Shown here piece by piece: positions 29,801 through 37,243 of a stretch of 64,000 bases of DNA. Position numbers and translations under genes: made by a program. The stretch lies in assembly GCA_937625935.1 (NCBI GenBank), contig OW569388.1:1-64000 (forward strand), read 5' to 3'. Every line of letters starts with the position of its first letter. Positions within the stretch are counted from its first letter, which is position 1. Below the pieces are notes generated by a model. It was not told the DNA's origin and did no database searches. It was given only the letters and a program-made list of their open reading frames with translations. The DNA is from Tetramitus jugosus. Its lineage: Eukaryota; Heterolobosea; Eutetramitea; Acrasida; Vahlkampfiidae.

Positions 29801-30068
29801 AGTTCTGAATACCCTTGACCACATTCATATTCTTCTTGACAGATGTAACAGCACTTGTAACAGCAACCTTTGACTTGACAGCTGCACCACTCACACTCAT
29901 ACTGTCTGTTCTCTTGATTGTGAGAGCCAATATTCGTCTCCTGTGTTCACTTCCCTTCTTTAGCTTTGTAGCAGGTATGACTGCCAACAATTGTTCACCA
30001 CTTGTGACTGTGAAAACTTTTGAGATGAGTTCTCTAATGATCTCATCTCTGTTCTCTGTTGCTTCCAT
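26853..30068 (-). CDS. SEC3: Exocyst complex component Sec3 (EXOC1)
   Basis: Starting at the ATG at 30068 the protein has 1071 residues; an in-frame ATG at 30203 would add 45 residues of unlikely coding. The N-terminal ~240 residues form the Sec3-type PH-like membrane-binding domain, with RELISKVFTVTSGEQLLAV, conserved basic patches, and the ending FGVLPTIEGINIDEL. A long helical region with coiled-coil heptads follows and then the C-terminal helical bundles usual for exocyst rods. Sec3 tethers secretory vesicles at the plasma membrane through PIP2 and Rho/Rab GTPases. Ala/Ser/Lys-rich low-complexity inserts sit in the PH region. No introns were needed. Its promoter would be shared with the first tandem secreted-protein gene. 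Confidence 0.88.
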   Translation of the reverse strand: MEATENRDEIIRELISKVFTVTSGEQLLAVIPATKLKKGSEHRRRILALTIKRTDSMSVSGAAVKSKVAVTSAVTSVKKNMNVVKGIQNLNSQLQHFHMPLKKNLNVLAANVKPGSSSSAAATAKKKNKIRMLTIEKKNGSFSIVKDYKLKTLTMIKAPEDKKELEFILFFEKKPFHVLTDSVQDKNMFLCKIVQLMKENFGVLPTIEGINIDELSQYILNANDSDDEGVNEADMSDISQKALLTPAEDQQLRKLLDQLNLPLESFHSSHSILNKKLVDCEKQNIHGILLQQDSWQEVNDNLFVCEKMLKEMGTWVDRYSRKLVIMQKDIEQIEKENNALEIMWRNHNSLLKELDSLTDSLKFDSTYEQCILQDDFEGDGLSKINKAVLKLQETLNRPFVDGMDQMEAVIKRKREFQRMRFALVNRFREFLAVRFTKLIDEILKDRAKNPKYAKFEVNAKQVTDKDNINKQIFELHREKLYRVLDKYETLMSCAYSTQVSLEGDQSTVEQYAKEINAVRKALKKKDRGIHLNLNKINVFSKDKKGKCQSRADQLTQLTNAYSVAVAPLFRKEFSDFTLDMKASMKKLKDNKYHHSFALSGGKNKKSEKISSVNAATTATSTATSNTMTDFDEMTTDGDEPEINFQDFNRAKHGGSPSDNLKLECQEISNRVDTLFSYCVNTVCDVVYHEQNFCQKFFFLKGKATTVPDSSSPLAQVELHHKFVYDMMDKTFRDVPSLLLTLFDWIRNNCDSFYLLSMVLTLEKLQSNYREKSTFLNGVILGPLLDICKQAFEKFVTRQILSIEDYKCTIKKVSVVPFLAKFPYWVKRLELILDRQSSNDEQSRNTIAKNANKRITTKMFEQIEKLAETEKKHADGFRVKNYMFFISSMQNNPDMVHDQMIALAQDRLNKNMDDYIKWMIDWKFEDLFTYFSQLENTLQTVDVEDIVYQTQYSKKKLKDLVQKYCNVAVHVNMDQNNTAQFSDFQNKISDIYKRMDKHIGTKCEVNSLYKIGEEFMASVHALVWTHLKHYFVKRFKDMHILVNKCYKDTNIIFVPSVAIVEKLFNRVEEDKP

Positions 30069-30224
30069 GGTGTCTCTGATTGTTGTCGTTGTTTGATTGA
30101 AAAATGGAGTTGATGTTGCCTGTCGGCGGAGATTCTGTTTTGGGCGGAAAAACTGGCCGAAGATTTGACTTCCGCTCGGTGTCGTATTTGTAAACATCTT
30201 CAATAGAACCAGAACTGCACAAAT

Positions 30225-30340
30225 ACAACCTGCATAAATGAAAAATATTGACCATCAATTGTATTGTGGATCTAATTCGATCCAGATAAGCTAATTCCAT
30301 CCAGATTTGGAAAGATAAAAGGCAAAAGGTGTTTGCCTTT
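30225..30340 (+). promoter_or_regulatory. Shared promoter module of the tandem secreted-protein genes, copy 1
   Basis: All three tandem genes share an upstream block: an ATACAACC element followed by TGAAAAAT or a variant, an AATTCAA-type stretch, then GATAAAAGG. That motif is at 30314-30322 here, 88 bases before the ATG; at 31148-31156 for copy 2; and at 32096-32104 for copy 3. The motif has TATA-box character and spacing. In copies 1 and 3 it runs directly into a 9-bp inverted repeat (30318-30326 and 30332-30340 here). Confidence 0.5.
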
Positions 30341-30409
30341 GATACCAACTCAAAACAATACAACCAGAACAAACCAAACTAATCAGATAAATCCTCTAAT
30401 ACCATTGAA

Positions 30410-30895
30410 ATGAAAGTCTTCAACATCATTGCGAGCTGTTTCTTCCTTTGCCTCATTTTGGGCACATTGAGTGTTCAAGGAACAGGTGTAGGTACTTGTC
30501 AACAGAAGGTTGCACTCTGCGCTGCTCAACCAAACACTCCATTGTGTTGCAGATGGACTCCTCCTCCAGTGAATGGAGTTCCAACTCCAACTCAAGAGCA
30601 GTGCTACAGCAGCACCCAATACAACTGTATCACTGACTTGTCAGTTGGTGATGCATGCTTGTGTCCAACTGGTCTTCGATGCTGCAACAAGGCATGCTAC
30701 GATACTGCCATCCATACTTGTGCAGTCAACAATCAACCATCCTCTGGAGCTCCAGCTCGTCAACTCTGCCCTGTTTCTGCTCCATTGTCCTGCAACGGTG
30801 CTTGCTACTCATCTCAACTCTTCCAATGTTGCCCAGGTGCTCCAGGTCAAGGTGGAAACTTGAGACCAGTTGGAACTCAATGCCCTGTGTTCTAA
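30410..30895 (+). CDS. Secreted Cys-rich protein with three CBM52-like repeats, copy 1
   Basis: The 161-residue product starts with a signal peptide (MKVFNIIASCFFLCLILGTL). The mature part has three short Cys repeats of the form (Q/A)CY-S---xC...LCP: QCYSSTQYNC, ACYDTAIHTC and ACYSSQLFQC, with CCxW and CC pairs between. This pattern resembles the carbohydrate-binding repeats at the C-terminus of fungal endo-1,3-beta-glucanases (CBM52 type), so binding of beta-glucan or a cell-wall sugar is a reasonable guess. It has no catalytic domain. The gene is nearly identical to copy 3 and diverged from copy 2. AATAAA at about 30970 fits a polyadenylation signal. Confidence 0.75.
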   Translation: MKVFNIIASCFFLCLILGTLSVQGTGVGTCQQKVALCAAQPNTPLCCRWTPPPVNGVPTPTQEQCYSSTQYNCITDLSVGDACLCPTGLRCCNKACYDTAIHTCAVNNQPSSGAPARQLCPVSAPLSCNGACYSSQLFQCCPGAPGQGGNLRPVGTQCPVF

Positions 30896-31235
30896 TCTCT
30901 TGTGACAGGCATAGAATCTTCTCTTGTGAACAACATTGTAAATAATTGTCAAGGAAGAAATTTTATCTTAATAAATACAAACCCTGTATCGAAAGACGAA
31001 GATTTTACCGGAGAAAATATCAGCCAAAAAGATGTCCCCTCGGATCATATTTGTAAGTTCCAACTGTGATCAATGCACGAATACAACCAATGAAATGCTT
31101 CCTATCGTCTGCCATTGTCAAGAATCAAATTCAACCCGATCGGAAAAGATAAAAGGATGAACTATCTGTTGTGTTACTTCACTATCAAAACAAACTAACT
31201 TCAAATACAAACAACAATCCTCTAGTACTATTTAA

Positions 31236-31709
31236 ATGAGACTCTTTAACATCATTGCAAGTTGCTTCTTCTTATGCCTCGTACTTTCAGTCTTGAGAGC
31301 TCAAATTGGCACATGTGTACAGAAAAACTCCATCTGTGCTGCTCAACCAAACACTCCACTATGTTGTAGATGGAATCCTCCACCTCCACTAACTGGCCCT
31401 TCCACAACTGAAGAACAATGCTACAGCAGTAGCCAATATTCATGTTTGGCTGATTTGTCAACAGGCGATGCATGCTTGTGCCCTGCTGGACTTTTGTGTT
31501 GTAACAAGGGTTGCTACGATCCAGCCATTCAAACATGTACTGTCAACAGAGAACCATCATTGGGTGCTCCTCCTCGTCAACTCTGCCCTGTTTCCGCTCC
31601 ATTGTCTTGTGATGGTGCTTGTTACTCATTCCCACAATTCCGTTGCTGCCCAGGTGCTCCTGGTCAAGGAGGTTTCTTAACATCTGCTTCTCAATGTCCT
31701 GTGTTCTAA
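31236..31709 (+). CDS. Secreted Cys-rich protein with three CBM52-like repeats, copy 2
   Basis: The middle member of the tandem array encodes 157 residues with a signal peptide (MRLFNIIASCFFLCLVLSVL) and the same three repeats (QCYSSSQYSC, GCYDPAIQTC, ACYSFPQFRC). All Cys positions match copies 1 and 3, while intervening residues differ at many sites, so it separated earlier. Its promoter keeps the GATAAAAGG element (31148-31156) but lacks the inverted repeat that follows it in the other two. Role as for copy 1: possible secreted sugar-binding protein, inferred only. Confidence 0.75.
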   Translation: MRLFNIIASCFFLCLVLSVLRAQIGTCVQKNSICAAQPNTPLCCRWNPPPPLTGPSTTEEQCYSSSQYSCLADLSTGDACLCPAGLLCCNKGCYDPAIQTCTVNREPSLGAPPRQLCPVSAPLSCDGACYSFPQFRCCPGAPGQGGFLTSASQCPVF

Positions 31710-32019
31710 TCTAGGAATCATGAATGTTCTCTTTCGAACAACATTGTAAATATTCTCATGAGAAATCAAGATTTACAATAAACAATGACCCTGATTTCTC
31801 ATTGATTGTATTCATTCATGGACAAGTAGTTGACACTAACAACATTGTACAATTCCTCTTCTTCATTCTTTGGGATCCTCGATTATTAATATTCGATGGT
31901 TGTGGAACTATCTCCATCAAGTTGGCCAAAACCCCTGTCAATTCACAGTAGATGTTGTTCCAAAAATAGTTTGACGGCGGCAGTTTGTGGTTCAATTTAC
32001 TGAAAGGGATACGCGCGAA

Positions 32020-32120
32020 TTCGAATACAACCTGATGAAATGAAAAATAACGACTGTCAATTGTACAAGAATCTAATTCAATTCAGATTGGGAAAGATAA
32101 AAGGCAAGATGCTTGCCTTT
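32020..32120 (+). promoter_or_regulatory. Shared promoter module of the tandem secreted-protein genes, copy 3
   Basis: Contains the ATACAACCTGATGAAATG element, AATTCAATTCAGAT, then GATAAAAGG at 32096-32104, 78 bases before the ATG. The inverted repeat AAAGGCAAG/CTTGCCTTT is at 32100-32108 and 32112-32120. Compared with copy 1 both arms changed together, so pairing is preserved. Confidence 0.5.
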
Positions 32121-32181
32121 GATACCAATTCCACAACAAACCAAACCAAACGAATCAGAATAATCCTCTAATACCATTGAA

Positions 32182-32667
32182 ATGAAAGTCTTCAACATCA
32201 TTGCCAGCTGCTTTTTCCTTTGCCTCATTTTGGGCACATTGAGTGTTCAAGGAACAGGTGTAGGTACTTGTCAACAGAAGGTTGCACTCTGCGCTGCTCA
32301 ACCAAACACTCCATTGTGTTGCAGATGGACTCCTCCTCCAGTGAATGGAGTTCCAACTCCAACTCAAGAGCAGTGCTACAGCAGCACCCAATACAACTGT
32401 ATCACCGATTTGTCAGTTGGTGATGCATGCTTGTGTCCTGCTGGTCTTCGATGCTGCAACAAGGCTTGTTATGATACTGCCATCCATACTTGTGCAGTCA
32501 ACAATCAACCATCCTCTGGAGCACCTGCTCGTCAACTCTGCCCTGTTTCTGCTCCATTGTCTTGCAATGGTGCTTGCTACTCATCTCAACTCTTCCAATG
32601 TTGCCCAGGTGCTCCAGGTCAAGGTGGAAACTTGAGACCAGTTGGAACTCAATGCCCTGTGTTCTAA
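32182..32667 (+). CDS. Secreted Cys-rich protein with three CBM52-like repeats, copy 3
   Basis: This 161-residue product differs from copy 1 at a single residue (CPAGL in place of CPTGL), with a handful of silent changes, which indicates recent duplication or gene conversion skipping over copy 2. It has the same signal peptide, Cys spacing and repeats. Three linked copies with similar promoters suggest a need for high dose of a secreted protein. An AATAAA lies near 32766. Confidence 0.75.
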   Translation: MKVFNIIASCFFLCLILGTLSVQGTGVGTCQQKVALCAAQPNTPLCCRWTPPPVNGVPTPTQEQCYSSTQYNCITDLSVGDACLCPAGLRCCNKACYDTAIHTCAVNNQPSSGAPARQLCPVSAPLSCNGACYSSQLFQCCPGAPGQGGNLRPVGTQCPVF

Positions 32668-32911
32668 TCTCGTGATGGAGGTGAAGATTCTTCTCTTTAT
32701 TGTAAATACTTGCCAAAGGGAACCAACTCAAGGACTAAAACGCTTCGAACCAATTCTTGCAAACAAATAAATATGGATCCTGTTTTTCGTGAACATTTTT
32801 TCTTGTCATTTCGTTCTCCATCAGACGGAACTCAGAGGAACAGAAAACTGGAACTGGAATCTCAACTACTCAAAGAAAAGAGATAAAGAAGTAGTATTGT
32901 GTGAGATTGAT

Positions 32912-34269
32912 ATGGAGGACTGCAATGAGCACAGCGATTACTTTCCCTCATGTGGACAATTACCATTTGAAATCATGTTTCAGATCGTGGGATACTCTGC
33001 GTATCACATTGAGAACCTTGTGCAATTGTCTCGCACGTGTCACTTTATGAATAATTTGATAATGGTAGAGGCACATTTGTATCATTCGTTGATGAATCAT
33101 CAGGAACTCCGTCAAATGTTACAAAAGGGAGTCGAAGAGAGATTACAGGTTGAAATTGAGAAGAATGATGGTGTTGTTTACGAATTTTCCAAAATTAAGG
33201 CTCAGTATCGTTACAATGCACATTCTTTTTTGGCAGTGTGTTTCGAGGCTCAATTCCCAGCAATTTATCAATACCTTAAACGTGAGCCTCACTATAGAAA
33301 TGTCATCGAGTATGTGACGAACAAGCAATGGCTCGTACTTTTCCATCGTTTCTATTCAGCTCAAAAATTCTTGTCTACAGTTGATGAACTGAAGGGAAAT
33401 GCGTCACGAATCACTGGAACAGAATCTCAAAAAAGGTGCATGTATCAATTACTTCGAGGTGTTTCGCAATCCAATTCTACCAATCTCCCTATTCATTCCT
33501 TGTCCAATGCAGTGAATCTATCTTCGTTCGAAATAGACAATAATTGTAGTTGCATTAACGTTCCAAGCAAATCTCCCTATTCTATTCATTTGACATCGTT
33601 TGGTTTCGGAGATCAGAATGGCCCTCCGATGGAGAACCTGATTGGCTCCCTCAATAGCGAAGCATTTCACTTCAGTGTGTCAAAGGACGAACATGTGTCC
33701 GTCAGGTTCAATGTAACAGAAATGTCCACTTCACATGGAATTGTTTTCTTTTGTGCCTACTTGACAGCACAAGTACTCGATGATATTGTCTCCCGAACCT
33801 GGCAAAGTCGACAGGTACTCTTTTTATGATACTGTCTGAGACAAAATTTGATGAAAATAGGGTCAAGAGTCGAATTAACGAGACAACGAGTGCCTCAGCC
33901 AGTTGGATATGTCCAGAACGCTTATTCTTGGTGTTCAAGATATCACAAATTGACCGAGATTGGATCCGAGAACAAATGGGACCTTACGTCACCAAACAGA
34001 ATATATTTTATGGTTCTTACAATCCCAATCAAACCAACTACTACGAGAATATCAGAGCAGAGGATTATGAGCCCGAGCCTGAACACTCTCCTAAGATTCG
34101 AACAGGGGAGCAATTACTCAACGAAAATGCAACAGAATTTGCATCGTTTGTTGCCTTGGTGCACAAGAATAATCAGAGACCTACATTGGAAACTAGTCCA
34201 CCAAGATTACGAATGTACAATCGGTATTCAATGGGCATGGACACGAACACAACGTGCACAATCCTTTAG
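32912..34269 (+). CDS. F-box-like protein with an apparent one-base frameshift
   Basis: From the ATG at 32912 (MEDCNEHSDYF) the protein begins with an F-box-like helix pair, LPFEIMFQIVGYSAYHIENL followed by VQLSRTCHFMNNL. A C-terminal region of unknown type with a SNTS-like, beta-rich middle follows. The first frame stops at 33829. A second coding-like frame (33826-34269) continues with SETKFDENRVKSRINETT, SWICPERLFLVFKIS and ends TTCTIL. One extra T in the run of five T's at 33821-33825 would join them without a break, so this may be a homopolymer error in the assembly or a real mutation. F-box proteins recruit targets to SCF ubiquitin ligases; the target is not indicated. Confidence 0.6.
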
Positions 34270-34350
34270 TTGGCGCAATGTAAAAAGAACAATAAAGGAA
34301 CATTAAGAATCCAAAAAGAGAGCTGTGTTTGTATTTTATTGCATCGTTTC

Positions 34351-35223
34351 TTAAGGCCACATTTCGTACACACCAATACCGGCAGAAACGACACCCAACA
34401 CTCCGACAAGCCAATTCTTTGCTTGCCAATGACCACTCAGTGCAGCAGCAGTTCCCAAATCACACAAACCAACAATCTCCTTTCTAATGAGTGCATTTCT
34501 TTCATTGGTCAATTTCACCATTTGTTGCTCCAACTCCTTGGCACGAGAATTGGCATCAAACGACTCCTCATGAGACACTTGCAACTCCTTCAAATTTGCA
34601 TTCATCTCAGACAACAGAGCAGCTTCTCTGTTCACACTGTTCACCAACTCCATGGACGTTGCAATAACTCCTGCCAAAACACCATACATCCAGAAAGTGA
34701 AACCGATTTGACCATATCTCGCAGCTTTTCCATTGTTGAACAAGCTCTTTATCTCATAACCACCACCAGATGGAACTAAAGAATTGTCTGAGCTCTTACC
34801 ATCAGTGAGTTTCTCATTGCTCAACAAACCAGTCTTGGCTGCCCAATTCAAATGATCGAGCAGGAAATAATTGGCGACAAACACTTTTTCAATCAACTGC
34901 AAAATTTCAATTAATTTCAACTGTTTCTCCTTGCCTGATCCCTGGCTCAATCGAATCAATCTCTGAATGAATCGAATGAGCGCCAGATAACCAGTCAATG
35001 GCTTCCAAAATCTCATGACCTTTCGAGCGGTGGCCAACCCTGTGCCAAACAATCTCACACGCTTAATAACCTCCAAATTTGGATTCTGGGTGGAGCTCAT
35101 GGCATCATCCACAATTCTTGTGCTATACTGAAGCACCTTTGTGGCCTTGTCTCTTCCGTTGGCATTATTGACCAATTTGAGCAAATTGTCCAATGTAACA
35201 AGTATCTGATTGAATTGGGACAT
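34351..35223 (-). CDS. PEX11: Peroxisomal membrane protein PEX11
   Basis: The 290-residue protein follows the PEX11 plan. An amphipathic N-terminal region comes first (LDNLLKLVNNANGRDKATKVL), with the conserved RDK and YSTR-type residues used in membrane bending. The block SRKVMRF-like ATARKVMRFWKPL follows, then helical segments, and a C-terminal membrane segment near QAKNWLVGVLGVVSAGIGVYEMWP. Family members elongate and divide peroxisomes. A Lys/Glu-rich helical insert (about residues 195-245) is longer than in many relatives. The gene converges with the F-box-like gene, with ~80 bases between their ends. Confidence 0.85.
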   Translation of the reverse strand: MSQFNQILVTLDNLLKLVNNANGRDKATKVLQYSTRIVDDAMSSTQNPNLEVIKRVRLFGTGLATARKVMRFWKPLTGYLALIRFIQRLIRLSQGSGKEKQLKLIEILQLIEKVFVANYFLLDHLNWAAKTGLLSNEKLTDGKSSDNSLVPSGGGYEIKSLFNNGKAARYGQIGFTFWMYGVLAGVIATSMELVNSVNREAALLSEMNANLKELQVSHEESFDANSRAKELEQQMVKLTNERNALIRKEIVGLCDLGTAAALSGHWQAKNWLVGVLGVVSAGIGVYEMWP

Positions 35224-35558
35224 GATCGCTTTCTTTTATGTTTTGTTGTTCGGTTTGATGCGACCAAAAGTCTCTCTGTGTGCTTGTGGGTTGGGAGAGA
35301 CCTTGACCATCAACCAAAATCGGCCAAACCAATGATCTGAAAATGATTGCAGGAAAATTTCATTTTGAGGCCGAAAATAAACCGACCGGAAGAATAAGGA
35401 TGATTTTGTTTTTTACTGTTGCTGGGTGGAATTACAGACTGTTGTTGCCAGTCTCTCTCGTCCCAGACAGATGTGATTGGCCAGATGTCAACAGACACTG
35501 TGGTGAAAGATATTGATGTGAGGGTTATCCATTCAGCTTTTTGAGAAAGCCTGCCAGG

Positions 35559-36902
35559 TTAGTGTCTGTTGATCAGCAATTGTGCATGCTCATCAGTAGA
35601 GATGACCTTAGAGTACAGATTGGCAGAAGGATCCTCGAATTCGCTCTCAACGGTAGTGTCAACGAAATCATAACACTTTCCTTCCATAATTTCAACGTCC
35701 AGGCCCTTATCTTGCTTCTCAGGAGTTGCAACAATCATTTTTCTAATGAATACAGTGATCAAACATGTGATGAATGCGGACCAGATAAATGCACAGATAA
35801 TACCCAACAATTGAATTCCCATGAGACTTGGGTTACCATACATCCATCCATTGTTACCTTGTTCAGGGTTGACAGCCTTCTTGGCAGCAACACCAATAGC
35901 AAATGCACCGACAGCACCAGTAACACCGTGAACACTAGACACATCCAATGCATCATCAATGTGAAGCTTGTGCTTCAACAAGTACAAACTAAAGTAGGAA
36001 ACAACACCGAGAACGAGACCAATGACCAATGAAGACTGAATGGTCACATAGCCAGAAGCAGGTGTAATACCAGCCAATCCAGCCAAAGCACCGTTCATCA
36101 CCATGACCAATGATGGCTTCTTGTTCATGACCCAACCCAAGAACAACCAAACAAGAGTAGAGACTGCAGGTGCCATCTGAGTACAAACAATTGCATTCAC
36201 AGCAGTTGGACCACTGCCCAATGCACCACCTGCATTGAATCCGAACCAACCCATCATCAACAATGCCAATCCCAGAATGGCCAAACCTAGATTATGAGGA
36301 GTCACTTCACCGTGATGCTTCTCGAATCCGTGTCTCTTTTTCAACACGAATGCCATGACCAATGATCCAGCACCAGCAGTCACATGAATCACAATACCAC
36401 CTGCAAAGTCCAAAACTCCCATCTGATCCAAGAATCCACCGCCCCATATCCAATGAGCCACAGGATAATAGACCAACAATTCCCACAGGACCAAAAATGC
36501 CAAATAAGGCTTAAATTTGAGTCTTTCGGCAAAAGCACCAGTCATCAAAAGTGGACAAATGACAGCAAACAGCATCTGATAGAGTGCAAACAGTGCATTG
36601 GGTATATTGTCAGAGTGGATACCACAAGTGTGAACAGACACATCATAAAATGCCAATAATTCAACTTGAAAGCCAATGACACCTCCTCTTGTCGTTCCAA
36701 AACTGAGACTGTAACCAAAGAGGAACCACATGACTGATAAAATGGCCAATCCTGTAAAAACTTGCATGAAAATGGAGAGGGCATTCTTTGCTCTCAGCAT
36801 ACCTGCTTCAAAGATGGACAGTGAAGGAATCATGCCCATAACGAGAACCACACAAATGGAAACCCAAGCGGTATCTCCAGAGTCTAAATGACACGTAACC
36901 AT
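35559..36902 (-). CDS. AMT: Ammonium transporter (Amt/MEP family)
   Basis: The 447-residue membrane protein has about eleven helices and Amt signatures: FEAGMLRAKN near the start, DFAGGIVIHVTAGAGSLVMA with the first pore histidine, FGFNAGGALGSG, and DVSSVHGVTGAVGAFAIGV with the second. The twin-His pore and the acidic residue at the periplasmic recruitment site (DFAGG) fit a working ammonium channel or transporter. A short acidic tail follows the last helix. No introns. The upstream region (36903-37243) has an E-box CACGTG and an inverted repeat. Ammonium uptake or release from amino-acid catabolism is the expected role. Confidence 0.92.
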   Translation of the reverse strand: MVTCHLDSGDTAWVSICVVLVMGMIPSLSIFEAGMLRAKNALSIFMQVFTGLAILSVMWFLFGYSLSFGTTRGGVIGFQVELLAFYDVSVHTCGIHSDNIPNALFALYQMLFAVICPLLMTGAFAERLKFKPYLAFLVLWELLVYYPVAHWIWGGGFLDQMGVLDFAGGIVIHVTAGAGSLVMAFVLKKRHGFEKHHGEVTPHNLGLAILGLALLMMGWFGFNAGGALGSGPTAVNAIVCTQMAPAVSTLVWLFLGWVMNKKPSLVMVMNGALAGLAGITPASGYVTIQSSLVIGLVLGVVSYFSLYLLKHKLHIDDALDVSSVHGVTGAVGAFAIGVAAKKAVNPEQGNNGWMYGNPSLMGIQLLGIICAFIWSAFITCLITVFIRKMIVATPEKQDKGLDVEIMEGKCYDFVDTTVESEFEDPSANLYSKVISTDEHAQLLINRH

Positions 36903-37243
36903 GTTGACGATGATGAGGAAGAAGAGCTACGAGAGGTATGTGTGTGTCAGACACGTGTGAATAGATTGATAGTGTTGTTTTTTGATTACACAGAAATGGG
37001 AAAATAAGAAGAAGTATCGGGAAATGTCTTCTCACGCGCGTTCAAAAAGCAAGACAAGAACAGAGACCCAGAACGATCACACAACAAATCAAAAGGTGCC
37101 AAAGTGAAAAGTTTCCTCCAGCTGGAAAGCTTGTGAATTACAATCAATCAAGATTTTAATTATCCGATTGCCAAAACACGTTTTGGAAATACGTGTTTTT
37201 TGTGCGCGAAAAAAATTTACAGTGAACCCGTCATTGGAATTCC
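36903..37243. promoter_or_regulatory. Ammonium-transporter upstream region with E-box and inverted repeat
   Basis: This 341-base gap lies upstream of the ammonium transporter and downstream of the histidine kinase gene (both minus strand). It contains CACGTG at 36952-36957 and a perfect 9-bp inverted repeat AAAACACGT/ACGTGTTTT (37173-37181 and 37191-37199) with a 9-base loop. The second could be a DNA-binding site or a 3' hairpin of the kinase transcript. Confidence 0.4.

Noticed and set aside
33813..33866. Intron in the F-box-like gene (donor GTACTC, acceptor ATAG)
   Set aside because: Joining there gives a stop within a few codons; a one-base gap in the T run explains the frame change better.
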